Source: Klebsiella pneumoniae | GTDB lineage: Bacteria; Pseudomonadota; Gammaproteobacteria; Eutrophobiales; Eutrophobiaceae | DNA: 64,000 bases | Assembly (NCBI GenBank): GCA_945878555.1 | Contig: CAMDWI010000021.1 | Coordinates: 1-64,000, forward strand | Reading direction: 5' to 3' | Shown here: piece after piece, positions 1 through 9,018 of the stretch | Numbering within the stretch: the stretch's first letter is position 1 | Layout: each line of letters starts with the position of its first letter | The notes under the pieces: model-generated | What the model was told of the DNA's origin: nothing | Database searches by the model: none | Seen by the model: the letters and a program-made list of their open reading frames with translations, nothing else | Program-made: the position numbers and the translations under genes

Positions 1-201
1 GCAGCGCAGGCGGCCACGCAGATTGCGGCATCAAGCCAACAACAGATGGTGGGCATGGACCAGGTGGCCATGGCCATGGACAATATCAAGCAGGCCAGCA
101 ATCAGAACGTCGCTGGCACCAGGCAGGCGGAGGTCGCCGCCCAGAACCTGCACGAACTCGGGCAACGGTTGAGTGCCATGATTGGCGGCCGGGCAAGCTG
201 A
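1..201 (+). CDS. Methyl-accepting chemotaxis protein, C-terminal fragment
   Basis: The window opens inside this gene; only the last 66 codons are visible, ending at a TGA at 199-201. The peptide is Ala/Gln-rich and has the heptad pattern of the MCP signalling-domain coiled coil (for example QIAASSQQQMVGMDQV, then MDNIKQASNQNVAGTRQ), closing with LHELGQRLSAMI. In this family that region is the far end of the cytoplasmic four-helix bundle. It lies 31 bases upstream of a cheA hybrid gene on the same strand, so it is probably the receptor of that array. Ligand, membrane topology and methylation sites are outside the window. Confidence 0.85.
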   Translation, partial: AAQAATQIAASSQQQMVGMDQVAMAMDNIKQASNQNVAGTRQAEVAAQNLHELGQRLSAMIGGRAS

Positions 202-232
202 GCTTCGCCGGACCCAGTTGCGGTACGCAATC

Positions 233-2497
233 ATGTCAAAAAAAGACGACGAGTTCCTGAAAAAACTGCTCGCTACATTCCGTGTTGAGGCGGATGAACA
301 CCTCAAGACAATGTCGTCGTGCCTCCTCGAGCTGGAGAAAGTACCCACGGGTATCCGCCGAGCAGAGTTGATCGAGACGACCTTTCGCGAAGCGCACAGC
401 CTCAAAGGGGCCGCCCGCGCCGTCAACTTCGCAGATATCGAACGGGTCTGCCAGTCACTGGAGAGTGTATTCGCCAGCATGAAGGACGGCGTCAGCGCAT
501 CACCGCAGCTCTTCGATCTCTTTCATCAGACGATCGAGACGCTGGGCGGACTTCTCTCTCCAGCGCCGTCGGCTGCCGCCAAATCGGCGCTCGCCACGTT
601 AATTCGACGCCTCGACAGTACAACGAAAGACATTCCGAAGCCCCATTTCGCCGAGCCTGCCAGCGCCGCCGTTGTCGCTGCGGTGGAATCCCTGCCAGCT
701 GCCCGCGGTACGGCCTCTGATACGGTGAGAATTTCCACCGCAAAGCTTGATGAAGCGATGCGTCTGGCAGAAGAGTTGCTCGGCGCGAGGCTGGCGGCCG
801 GTGAGCGCACCCGCGCGTTGCATGATTTCGCCGCCATATTCGCTGGCGGGAAAAAGAAACGTGGCGAGATTCAGTTCCTGCTTCGTGCGCTGGAACGGTC
901 GCTTCGTAGATACGGCAAGGGCAACAACGGCGTCGCTGGCGATCGGCACATCCTCGCCCGACTGATCGAGCATCTGGAGGCAGAAAACCTGTTCGTGAAG
1001 CGGCTGGAAGACCGGGTGTCGGGGCTCGTGAGATCCTCCGAGGGCGACCATCGCGCGCTGACGTCGATGGTGGAAAGCCTCCTTCACAGCGTGAAGGAAA
1101 TGCAACTGCTGCCGCTTGCCTCATTGCTCGAAACCCTCCCGCGATTAGTGCGTGACCTTGCTCGCGATCGGAACAAGCAGGTAGATCTTCACGTGCGAGG
1201 CGGCGAAATCGAAATCGATCGACGCATCATCGAGGAACTGAAGGATCCACTCATCCACCTGCTCAGGAACTGCGTCGATCACGGCATCGAGACGCGGGCG
1301 GTCCGAGATCAGATGGGCAAGCCGCAGCAGGGCACGATCTCCATCGCGATCACTCAGAAGGACGGCGGCAAAATCGGGCTCGTCGTCACCGATGATGGTG
1401 CGGGCATAGATCTGGAGAAGGTGAAGGCGGCCGCAGTGAAGTTTGGTGAGCTGACTGCTGAAGAAGCCGAGCGGATCGATGAACAGGAAGCGCTGGCGCT
1501 TGTTTTCCGATCGGGCATTTCCACCAGCCCTATTATCACGGACCTTTCCGGACGCGGGCTAGGTCTCGCCATCGTGCGAGAGAAGATCGAGCGCCTGGGT
1601 GGTGCCATCACGCTTGAGGCGCGCGCTGGCGACGGGACGACATTCAAGATTGACCTGCCACTTACACTCGCCACCTTCCGTGGCGTTCTGGTGCGCGCCA
1701 AAAACCGGTTGTTTGTCATACCGGGAAGCAGCGTGGAACGTGCGGTACGTGTCGCTACCAAGGATATCCAGACGGTCGAAAACCGCGAGACAATCTTGCT
1801 TGATCGGCAAGCGGTGTCGCTCGTGCGACTAGGTGAAGTGCTGGAACTGCCGGGCAAGGACGAATCCGACGATATTGCTCCGATCGTTGTTCTGGGAACA
1901 GGCTTCACGCACGTGGCGTTTCAGGTTGAGGAGATCCTGGGTGAGCAGGAGGTACTAGTCAAGACCCTTGGGCCGCAGCTTGCGCGAGTGCGCAATGTCG
2001 CGGGTGCGAGTGTCCTGGGAACAGGCGAGGTAGTGCCTGTGCTGAATGTCCCCGACCTGTTGAAATCCGCTACGAAACTGGCGGCAAAACCGCGAGCTCT
2101 CGCGGCCGACGAAACGCTCACGGAGATCCGAAAGCGCGCCGTCCTGGTGGTTGAGGACTCGATCACCTCCCGATCTTTAATCAAGAATATCCTGGAGTCG
2201 GCCGGTTACAGCGTAACCACTTCGGTGGACGGAATCGATGGTTACACTGCTTTGAAGAGCGGGACATTCGACCTGGTGGTGTCGGATGTGGAAATGCCGC
2301 GCATGGATGGCTTCGATTTGACGGCAAAGATACGTGCCGACAGGCAGTTGGCGAAACTGCCTGTTGTGCTCGTAACGGCGCTCGATCAGCGCGAACACCG
2401 CGAGCGAGGCATTGAGGTAGGCGCGAATGCCTATATTGTCAAGAGTAGCTTCGACCAGAGCAATCTGCTTGAGGTTGTGCGGCGAATGATTTCATGA
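233..2497 (+). CDS. CheA-type hybrid histidine kinase with C-terminal receiver (WspE-like)
   Basis: 754 residues from the ATG at 233; a longer TTG start at 182 would overlap the MCP gene. Domain order: Hpt at about 1-110 with phospho-acceptor His55 in EAHSLKGAARA; dimerisation/linker; HATPase_c at about 330-480 with an N box (LRNCVDHGIE) and G boxes (DDGAGID, SGRGLGLAIV); CheW-like domain at about 490-620; receiver at about 635-754 with likely phospho-acceptor Asp685 in SDVEMPRMDG. There is no obvious P2 (CheY/CheB-docking) segment. CheA-REC fusions are typical of Wsp/Frz-type chemosensory systems that control c-di-GMP or surface behaviour rather than flagellar CheY. Ten bases separate it from cheB. 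The architecture is clear; the WspE assignment is inference from gene order. Confidence 0.92.
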   Translation: MSKKDDEFLKKLLATFRVEADEHLKTMSSCLLELEKVPTGIRRAELIETTFREAHSLKGAARAVNFADIERVCQSLESVFASMKDGVSASPQLFDLFHQTIETLGGLLSPAPSAAAKSALATLIRRLDSTTKDIPKPHFAEPASAAVVAAVESLPAARGTASDTVRISTAKLDEAMRLAEELLGARLAAGERTRALHDFAAIFAGGKKKRGEIQFLLRALERSLRRYGKGNNGVAGDRHILARLIEHLEAENLFVKRLEDRVSGLVRSSEGDHRALTSMVESLLHSVKEMQLLPLASLLETLPRLVRDLARDRNKQVDLHVRGGEIEIDRRIIEELKDPLIHLLRNCVDHGIETRAVRDQMGKPQQGTISIAITQKDGGKIGLVVTDDGAGIDLEKVKAAAVKFGELTAEEAERIDEQEALALVFRSGISTSPIITDLSGRGLGLAIVREKIERLGGAITLEARAGDGTTFKIDLPLTLATFRGVLVRAKNRLFVIPGSSVERAVRVATKDIQTVENRETILLDRQAVSLVRLGEVLELPGKDESDDIAPIVVLGTGFTHVAFQVEEILGEQEVLVKTLGPQLARVRNVAGASVLGTGEVVPVLNVPDLLKSATKLAAKPRALAADETLTEIRKRAVLVVEDSITSRSLIKNILESAGYSVTTSVDGIDGYTALKSGTFDLVVSDVEMPRMDGFDLTAKIRADRQLAKLPVVLVTALDQREHRERGIEVGANAYIVKSSFDQSNLLEVVRRMIS

Positions 2498-2507
2498 GGC
2501 TGCATTC

Positions 2508-3554
2508 ATGATCAAGGTTCTGGTAGTGGAGGATTCCCCTGTGGTACGCGAGTTTCTCGTGCATATCCTGGACGCCGACCCCGCAATTCGTGTGGTGGGG
2601 ACGGCGCACAATGGGGAAGAGGCACTAGAAGCTATCGTACGCAAACGGCCTGACGTCGTCACGATGGACGTACACATGCCAAAGATGAACGGTCTGGATG
2701 CCACGCGTCTGATTATGGAAACGTGCCCGACCCCTATCGTTGTTGTGAGCGGAAGCACCGATCCGGCGGTAGTTGCTACCACTTTCGAAGCGATGGAAGC
2801 CGGTGCACTGGCAGTGTTGCGCCGACCATCCGGTATCGGCCATCCCGATCATGAGGCGACGGCGAGAGATCTGGTCCAGACGGTGAAACTGATGGCGGAA
2901 GTTAAGGTTGTGCGACGCTGGTCCAGCGCACGCCGCGACTCGACTGTGCGACCGGTGTTGCCGCGTCCGGAGCGCGCGCCGGGAACCTGCAGGATTATCG
3001 CCATCGGCGCTTCGACCGGTGGACCACCCGTGCTGCAGGCTATACTGTCGCACCTTCCTGCGGATTTCCCTGTGGCAATTCTGGTGGTCCAGCACATGGC
3101 GGCAGGCTTCATCCAGGGGTTCGTTGAGTGGCTTGCGCATTCCTCGCGCCTCCCCGTTCATATCGCCGAGCACGGTGGTCTGATCCTCGCCGGCCATATC
3201 TACGTGGCAGCCGATGAGCGGCAGATGAAAGTGGGACGCGATGGGAGAATTATACTGACTCACGAGCCGCCCGAGAACGGTCTGCGGCCTTCGGTGTCAT
3301 ACCTGTTTCGCTCGGTGGCCGAGGTCTATGGTAGCGAAGCCGTCGCCGGGCTGCTCACCGGCATGGGGCGCGACGGCGCAGAGGAACTGAAGTTATTGCG
3401 TGACAAAGGCGCAATCACGTTTGCGCAGGACAAGGCCAGCTCGGTGGTACATGGCATGCCAGGAGAAGCGATCAAGTTGGACGCGGCGACGCTCGTTCTC
3501 CCCTCCGACAAGATCGCAGATGTGCTGGTGAAGCTGGCGAAAAGCGGACTTTGA
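2508..3554 (+). CDS. cheB: Chemotaxis response regulator protein-glutamate methylesterase CheB (WspF-like)
   Basis: 348 residues, the normal CheB length. The N-terminal receiver (about 1-120) has the acidic pair in VVEDSP and phospho-acceptor Asp54 in TMDVHMPKMNG. The C-terminal methylesterase (about 160-345) keeps the catalytic triad: Ser169 in GASTGGPP, His196 in VQHMAAGF and Asp289 in GMGRDGAEE. CheB removes methyl groups from (and deamidates) receptor glutamates once phosphorylated by CheA, resetting receptor sensitivity. It follows the cheA hybrid by 10 bases and precedes the output regulator by 14, so the genes are probably one transcript. No cheR or cheW is visible; they may lie to the left of the window. 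Confidence 0.95.
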   Translation: MIKVLVVEDSPVVREFLVHILDADPAIRVVGTAHNGEEALEAIVRKRPDVVTMDVHMPKMNGLDATRLIMETCPTPIVVVSGSTDPAVVATTFEAMEAGALAVLRRPSGIGHPDHEATARDLVQTVKLMAEVKVVRRWSSARRDSTVRPVLPRPERAPGTCRIIAIGASTGGPPVLQAILSHLPADFPVAILVVQHMAAGFIQGFVEWLAHSSRLPVHIAEHGGLILAGHIYVAADERQMKVGRDGRIILTHEPPENGLRPSVSYLFRSVAEVYGSEAVAGLLTGMGRDGAEELKLLRDKGAITFAQDKASSVVHGMPGEAIKLDAATLVLPSDKIADVLVKLAKSGL

Positions 3555-3568
3555 GAAGGAGAGTGGGC

Positions 3569-6500
3569 ATGGAACCAGCGAAATACGATTACCGCGATAT
3601 CGAAATACTGATCGCCGAGGACAGCGCGACGCAACGTGAACAACTCCAGCACCTGTTGGAGCAGCATGGCTTTACCGTGACAAGTGCCTCCAATGGCCGC
3701 CAGGCGCTTGAGGCCGCGCACCGGCGTAAGCCAACCATGATCATCACCGATATTGTGATGCCGGAGCTGGATGGGTACGGATTGTGCAAGGCGCTGCGAA
3801 GCGATGAACAGCTGAAGGAGATTCCGGTGATGCTCCTCACTTCGCTCTCCGACGCGCACGACGTGATCTTCGGCCTGGAATGCGGCGCTGACAACTTTAT
3901 CCGCAAACCGTATCAGTCAGACTACCTGCTGAATCGCATCGATTACCTCTTGATGAATCTGAAGTTGCGCAAGAACCAGAAGATGCGCATGGGCATCGAA
4001 ATCAGTCTGGGTGGACAGCGGCACTTCATCACCGCCGAGCGCCAGCAGATCCTCGACCTGCTAATCTCAACCTATGAGCAGGCCACGCATATCAATAAGG
4101 AACTCGTCATCCGGGAAGGCGAGTTGGCACATTCCGTCCAGGTACTCGACGGACTCTATCATATCGCAGAGGGACTCAACAAGGCGACCAGCGAGGCCCA
4201 AGTGACAGAAACGGCGTTGGAGCGCGCGCTCTCTCTACCCGGGATCCAGGCCGGCTGGATTTCTCTGCGGGAAGGCGAATCCGGATTCCGTCTGGCCGCT
4301 GCGCGCAATTTGCCTCCGGCTCTACAGACTCCCGGTATGATGGAAGGTACGTGCATATGCCGGCGCCAGCTGCTTTCTGGTAGGCTCGATTCGGTGGCCA
4401 ACATCCTGGAATGTGAGAGGCTGGGGAAGACAACCGGCGACACCCAGGGACTGTGCTACCACGCCGCGATCCCGCTCTGGGTCGGCGAACGCACCATAGG
4501 CCTTATAAATCTGGTCGGGCCACAGGAGGGACTATTCAATGATGAAGAGTTGAAGGTCCTTTATGGTATCGGCAACCAGGTCGCCGTGGCGCTCGAGCGC
4601 GCGCAATTACACGAGCACCTGGAACAGATGGTGGCGCAACGAACAGCAGCGCTCAGCGAGGAGATCGCGGAAAGAAAACGCATCCAGCAGGAGCAGGCGC
4701 GATTGGTGGCAATCCTGGAGGCTACCCCTGATTTCGTTGCGACCGGCGATTTGGATGGCGGGGTGTTCTACATGAACCAGGCTGGACTACAGATGCTTGG
4801 CTATGAACCGGATAAGGTTATCAGCGAAATCGCTGTCGCTGAAGGCCATCCTGACTGGGCGCGGAAGCTGGTGCTCGAAACGGGGTTTCCAAGCGCGTTG
4901 CGAGACGGTATGTGGAGTGGAGAAACCGCATTCGTAGCACAAGATGGGCGAGAGATTCCAATATCGCAAGTCATCATCGCGCACCGTAATAAGGACGGGA
5001 CAACTGAGTATTTGTCGACCATCGGCCGTGACATTACCGATCTGAAGAGGCAGGCGGCGCGTATTGCGCGGCTCAATCGCGTATACGCGTTTTTGAGTGG
5101 AATCAATACGACAATCGTTCGAACTCGAGAGCGGCAGACTTTGTTCGATGAAGCCTGCCGCATCGCGGTGGAGCACGGCGGATTCCTCATGGCGTGGATC
5201 GGATTGCTCGACGGCAACGGATTGGACATCACACCAGTCGCCATGGCGGGACAGGACAATGGCTATCTGGACAATATCCATTTGACAGCGCTAGTAGATG
5301 AGCCAGATAGCTGCCTGTTACTCGCCGAAGCGCTGCAAAAGGATACCGCAGTTATTTGCAATGATATCGAGGCGGATGTACGCATGGAGCGTTGGCGTGC
5401 AGCGGCATTACAACGAGGCTTTCGCTCCTTGGTCGTGTTCCCGCTGCATCAGGATTCGAAGCTGGTTGGAGTACTCCTGCTCTACGCGCCGGAAAAGGGA
5501 GTCTTTGACGATGATGAGATCAGGCTGCTGGCGGAAGTTGCGGGTGACATATCCTTTGCTCTCGATGTGATCCAGAAAACAAATCAACTGAACTATTTGG
5601 CCTACTTCGATGCTGTAACCGACCTGCCGAATCGGACGCTCTTTCAGGATCGCCTGGCAGAGCGTATGCGTGCAGCCTACCGTGAGATGCAGAAATTGGC
5701 TGTCTGTATTTTTGATGTCGATCGCTTCAAAAGCATCAATGACACCATGGGTAAGGAGGTGGGTGATATCCTGCTGAGGCAGATCACCTCACGTATCAAA
5801 GACGTTGCCGGGGATCAGGAGGGACTTGCTCGTGTTGGCGCAGACGCTTTCGCTATAGTGCTCCAGGACGTGCACAGCGAGCACGATGCGGCTCGTCGGC
5901 TTGAGAACAAGCTGCGCGCTTGCTTCGGAGGTCCGTTCATGCTTGACGGGCACGAGATCAGAGTGTCGGGGAAAGCGGGTTTGGCTATTTATCCGAGCGA
6001 TGCTATGGAGTACGAGGCGCTATTCGCTAACGCAGAGGCAGCGTGGAAAAAGGCGAAAAAAACCGGTGAATCCTATCTCTTTTACACACAGGCGATGACC
6101 GAGGCAGTGGCGCGGAGCTTTAGCCTGGAAAACCAGCTCCGCAAAGCGCTGGAGAATGAGGAATTCGTGCTGCACTATCAACCCAAGGTGGATCTTGAAA
6201 CACGCCACATTGGCGGAGTCGAGGCGTTGATCCGCTGGCAGAGTCCCGAACTGGGTCTGGTTCCACCGATGCAGTTTATCTCGCTGCTGGAGGAAACGGG
6301 GTTGATTCTGGATGTCGGTGCTTGGGCCTTGAGACGGGCGGTTAAGGATCATCATGATTGGGTTAATCAGGGACTTGTGGCACCGCGGGTTGCTGTCAAC
6401 GTATCGGTGATTCAACTGCGACGAGCAGATTTTGTGAACGTGGTAATGAATGCAATTGGACGTGAAGCTGGTTCAGCGGCAATCGATCTTGAGCTTACCG

Positions 6501-6877
6501 AGAGTCTTCTGATGACGGACATACCAGGCAATATCGAAAAGCTGAATGCCCTTCGCATGCTGGGAGTGAAGGTTGCCATCGACGATTTCGGCACGGGCCA
6601 TTCCTCTCTCGGATACCTGGCCAAACTCCCGGTAGACACGCTGAAGATCGACCGCTCGTTCGTCATCAGAATGCTGGAAGACCCAAGTACCATGACTCTT
6701 GTGCAGATGATCATCTCGCTCGCGCATTCGCTTAAACTTTCCGTGGTGGCAGAGGGTGTCGAGACAGAAGATCAGGCGCGAATGCTCCGGCTCTTGAGAT
6801 GCGACCAGATGCAGGGTTACCTGGTTAGCAAACCACTACCAATGAATGAGATTGCTGCACTGCTTGCTAAAGCTTGA
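3569..6877 (+). CDS. REC-GAF-PAS-GAF-GGDEF-EAL output protein with degenerate GGDEF
   Basis: 1102 residues from the ATG at 3569, which follows a good ribosome site (GAAGGAGAG); a TTG at 3551 is less likely. Order: receiver (about 8-130, phospho-acceptor Asp61 in TDIVMPELDG), GAF (about 195-355), PAS/PAC (about 380-495), second GAF (about 505-660), GGDEF (about 670-835), EAL (about 845-1100). The cyclase signature is GADAF instead of GG(D/E)EF, so this domain is probably inactive or only GTP-binding. The EAL domain keeps EALIRW, ELTESLL, IDDFGTG, LKIDRSF, AEGVE and the QGYLVSKP region, so it should be an active c-di-GMP phosphodiesterase. It stands where wspR stands in Wsp operons but with opposite predicted chemistry. 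Confidence 0.93.
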   Translation: MEPAKYDYRDIEILIAEDSATQREQLQHLLEQHGFTVTSASNGRQALEAAHRRKPTMIITDIVMPELDGYGLCKALRSDEQLKEIPVMLLTSLSDAHDVIFGLECGADNFIRKPYQSDYLLNRIDYLLMNLKLRKNQKMRMGIEISLGGQRHFITAERQQILDLLISTYEQATHINKELVIREGELAHSVQVLDGLYHIAEGLNKATSEAQVTETALERALSLPGIQAGWISLREGESGFRLAAARNLPPALQTPGMMEGTCICRRQLLSGRLDSVANILECERLGKTTGDTQGLCYHAAIPLWVGERTIGLINLVGPQEGLFNDEELKVLYGIGNQVAVALERAQLHEHLEQMVAQRTAALSEEIAERKRIQQEQARLVAILEATPDFVATGDLDGGVFYMNQAGLQMLGYEPDKVISEIAVAEGHPDWARKLVLETGFPSALRDGMWSGETAFVAQDGREIPISQVIIAHRNKDGTTEYLSTIGRDITDLKRQAARIARLNRVYAFLSGINTTIVRTRERQTLFDEACRIAVEHGGFLMAWIGLLDGNGLDITPVAMAGQDNGYLDNIHLTALVDEPDSCLLLAEALQKDTAVICNDIEADVRMERWRAAALQRGFRSLVVFPLHQDSKLVGVLLLYAPEKGVFDDDEIRLLAEVAGDISFALDVIQKTNQLNYLAYFDAVTDLPNRTLFQDRLAERMRAAYREMQKLAVCIFDVDRFKSINDTMGKEVGDILLRQITSRIKDVAGDQEGLARVGADAFAIVLQDVHSEHDAARRLENKLRACFGGPFMLDGHEIRVSGKAGLAIYPSDAMEYEALFANAEAAWKKAKKTGESYLFYTQAMTEAVARSFSLENQLRKALENEEFVLHYQPKVDLETRHIGGVEALIRWQSPELGLVPPMQFISLLEETGLILDVGAWALRRAVKDHHDWVNQGLVAPRVAVNVSVIQLRRADFVNVVMNAIGREAGSAAIDLELTESLLMTDIPGNIEKLNALRMLGVKVAIDDFGTGHSSLGYLAKLPVDTLKIDRSFVIRMLEDPSTMTLVQMIISLAHSLKLSVVAEGVETEDQARMLRLLRCDQMQGYLVSKPLPMNEIAALLAKA

Positions 6878-6984
6878 CTGAGCTGGCACCTTTGAAGTTT
6901 GACTACGGGATTGATTGACCTGAATTTTTGGTCATATTACTTGAAAGTTTTATGTTTGTGTCGGAGATTCTCCTTAATTACGAT

Positions 6985-7330
6985 GACACATTTATAAAGG
7001 GTCATAACTTCAGAAGATGTATGTCATTTGAAGTGGTTAACGCGTTCGGGCAGGAAAAATCGGTGGGTAAATACGGGTGTGTTGCCCATTGCCTGACCTA
7101 CATGGACTTAGTTATCTTTGACGAACTCGGCTAATTATTATTCAGCCAGGACGGCAAGACCTTTCTGTTCCACACGATAAAAAAAGCTCTACCTGAAGAC
7201 CAGTCTTGTCATTACGGCCAATCTAGGCATCTCGGATCGATCTACCGTTTTTCGCGACCCGGAAGTTACCCACGGCCAGCTCGACCGGCTGCATATCATC
7301 AACACAGAAAAAAAGAGTGAAAAATCGGAA
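6985..7330 (+). pseudogene. istB: Remnant of IS21-family helper ATPase istB
   Basis: A broken copy of the C-terminal half of IstB, the AAA+ helper of IS21 transposases. The first frame gives VVNAFGQEKSVGKYG and then YMDLVIFDELG, where IstB proteins have the Walker B segment DLLVLDELGYLPFSQ. The Tyr codon after DELG has become TAA (7132-7134), reading resumes as LLFSQDGKTFLFH, and a frameshift near 7185 leads into KLYLKTSLVITANLG and FRDPEVTHGQLDRLHII, matching the family's TSVVITTNL and LLDRLTHH segments. One stop and one frameshift show it is dead. No istA, terminal inverted repeats or Walker A were found. Alignment is from memory of the family. Confidence 0.75.
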
Positions 7331-7863
7331 CTGATACAAGCTCATTTAGGCCAATATATAACTAAACAAGGCTGGTCATTTTTGGATGCAAACAGCGCAC
7401 CAACTTTAATTGCAAATCTATAATAAGGCCAGCTTATAATCTCGTTCCCCTGATGATTCCTGTCATTATTTTGAAGGAGCATTAAAGAGATACGGGCTAA
7501 CTGGAGACTACAGCTAGCAGCATATTCCATCCATTATCCGAGATGCGCGTTTTCCCTGATTATGCATCCCCGCATATCCGGAATGGACCAATCCGTCCGG
7601 ATGAGGCAATGTAGCTACCTCCCGATACCTGTTTCCCGGTCCATGCTTATTACCTTACCTTTATGGTTCGACATAAATTTACAGCCTTTAACCACCGGCT
7701 CCCGAACTATATGCCGTGTCGCGTTTTATGGAATGCAGCATTTCTGGGCTCACTTATGTAATAATGACTGTGTCTGCACGATGTAATACTCCTGTCTGTG
7801 GATAGTTCGTACTTCGATCAGATTGGAATACGCCAGGCAGGTTTTTATTACTTGATGCTAGTC
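7331..7863. other. Gene-poor, AT-rich intergenic stretch
   Basis: About 530 bases between the istB remnant and the promoter region of the dehydrogenase gene. Short open frames exist on both strands (up to about 75 codons) but none has recognisable sequence, a convincing ribosome site or coding-like composition. It is best read as decayed DNA left by the insertion element. Confidence 0.5.
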
Positions 7864-7892
7864 TTGCATATTTGATTCTGATCGTTTAAATA
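7864..7892 (+). promoter_or_regulatory. Putative sigma-70 promoter for the 7951 gene
   Basis: TTGCAT at 7864-7869 and TAAATA at 7887-7892 are separated by 17 bases. They lie about 60 bases upstream of the ATG at 7951, which has a GGAG ribosome site nine or ten bases before it. Only the motif match supports this. Confidence 0.4.
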
Positions 7893-7950
7893 ATGTGTTT
7901 CGTGGGGATGCCTGCGGGCCTGTCCCCCCAAATTCTGGAGAATGCCGTAA

Positions 7951-8979
7951 ATGAGTACAATAGAAGTAACTGAATTACTGGGTGATGGTATCGGTCCGGA
8001 GTTACGGGAGTCGGTGTACGCCATTGCAGAGGCCTTGCCGCTGGATCTGAAGTTTATCCCGTTTGACCTGTCGCTGGAAAACCGCGAATCCAGTAACAGT
8101 CGCGACCTGTATGAACATGTCTACCAGTCAATGAACCGCACCAAGCTGGCGATCAAATATCCGACCGTGACCAAATCGTCCAGTCCGAATGCCGTCATCC
8201 GCAGGATGTGCGACTTCAGTGTTATTCTACGGCCCGTCATCTCCATCAAGGGTATCAAGTCGAACTTTACCGAACCGCTGGAACTGTACATCGTCAGGGT
8301 GGCAACCGGTGGGACCTATGACGACCCGGGCCAGATGATAGGCAAGGACTCGGCGGTATCGCTGCGCATCGTCGAGCGCACCCCGGTACGCCAGGCTGCC
8401 CGGTTTGCCTTTAATATGGCGCGAGACAAGAACCTCAGCGTGACCTCTTCTTCCAAGCATACCATCCAGCGCACGACCGATGGCTTCTTCCAGAGCATCG
8501 TTGATGAAGTACACCAGGACTTCAAGGAAGTTAAACACCGTATCGAATTGTTCGATGCCTTGCTGGCGAAGATCATCCTCAAGCCGGAAGATTATCAGGT
8601 CGTTGTGGTGTTGAATGAGTACGGCGATTTTCTGTCAGACATGGCCTGCGGCCTGATCGGCAGCATCGGTATCGGTGCCAGTGGCAACTATAGCTTCATC
8701 ACCGAGAACAATGTGGATCGGGTGGACATCGCCATGTTTGATCCCTCCGGCGGCACTGCACCGGACATCGCCGGACAGAACAAGTGCAACCCGACCGCCA
8801 TGTTGCTGGCATTTGGCATGATGCTCGACCAGATGAATCGCCACGACCTCGGTCATAAACTCCGCCTGGCCCTGTTCTCGTCGATTGCCGAGGGCAAATG
8901 TACCGGTGATATCGGTGGCAAGATGGGTACAAAGGAATTTACCAGTCTGGTAAAAGACAGATTCAAGGAGAGTTTGTAG
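7951..8979 (+). CDS. Isocitrate/isopropylmalate dehydrogenase family protein
   Basis: 342 residues, usual for the family of metal-dependent decarboxylating beta-hydroxyacid dehydrogenases. Visible signatures: GDGIGPE at residues 12-18; the substrate-arginine region RRMCDFSVILRPV; a Lys in SSKHTIQRTTDG; the metal-binding NEYGDFLSD; and TAPDIAG followed by NPTAMLLA. Two canonical motifs differ: the usual V-H-G-(S/T)-A-P cofactor loop reads PSGGTAP, losing the His, and the usual N-T-E-G segment reads ATGGTYDD. It is therefore a divergent branch, and isocitrate, isopropylmalate or another malate-type substrate cannot be decided. Monocistronic, facing the yadGH operon across a hairpin. Confidence 0.8.
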   Translation: MSTIEVTELLGDGIGPELRESVYAIAEALPLDLKFIPFDLSLENRESSNSRDLYEHVYQSMNRTKLAIKYPTVTKSSSPNAVIRRMCDFSVILRPVISIKGIKSNFTEPLELYIVRVATGGTYDDPGQMIGKDSAVSLRIVERTPVRQAARFAFNMARDKNLSVTSSSKHTIQRTTDGFFQSIVDEVHQDFKEVKHRIELFDALLAKIILKPEDYQVVVVLNEYGDFLSDMACGLIGSIGIGASGNYSFITENNVDRVDIAMFDPSGGTAPDIAGQNKCNPTAMLLAFGMMLDQMNRHDLGHKLRLALFSSIAEGKCTGDIGGKMGTKEFTSLVKDRFKESL

Positions 8980-8989
8980 ATCTGCAACG

Positions 8990-9013
8990 GGGGACAGATT
9001 TAAGTCTGTCCCC
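8990..9013. terminator. Hairpin between convergent genes
   Basis: A perfect nine-base stem (GGGGACAGA at 8990-8998 with TCTGTCCCC at 9005-9013) and a six-base loop between two convergent genes. No T-run follows on either side, so it may be a bidirectional but weak terminator or a 3'-end stabilising hairpin. Confidence 0.5.
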
Positions 9014-9018
9014 TGGTT

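Noticed and set aside
492-1124. Long minus-strand open frames opposite the cheA gene and similar antisense frames (for example 2625-3263, 9794-10324, 39056-39661, 44746-45570)
   Set aside because: They are shadows in GC-rich coding DNA of strongly identified genes on the other strand; no start signals or family motifs.
6928-7134. 68-codon open frame as a gene of its own
   Set aside because: Its second half is the Walker B region of a broken istB; it ends at the stop created in the pseudogene.
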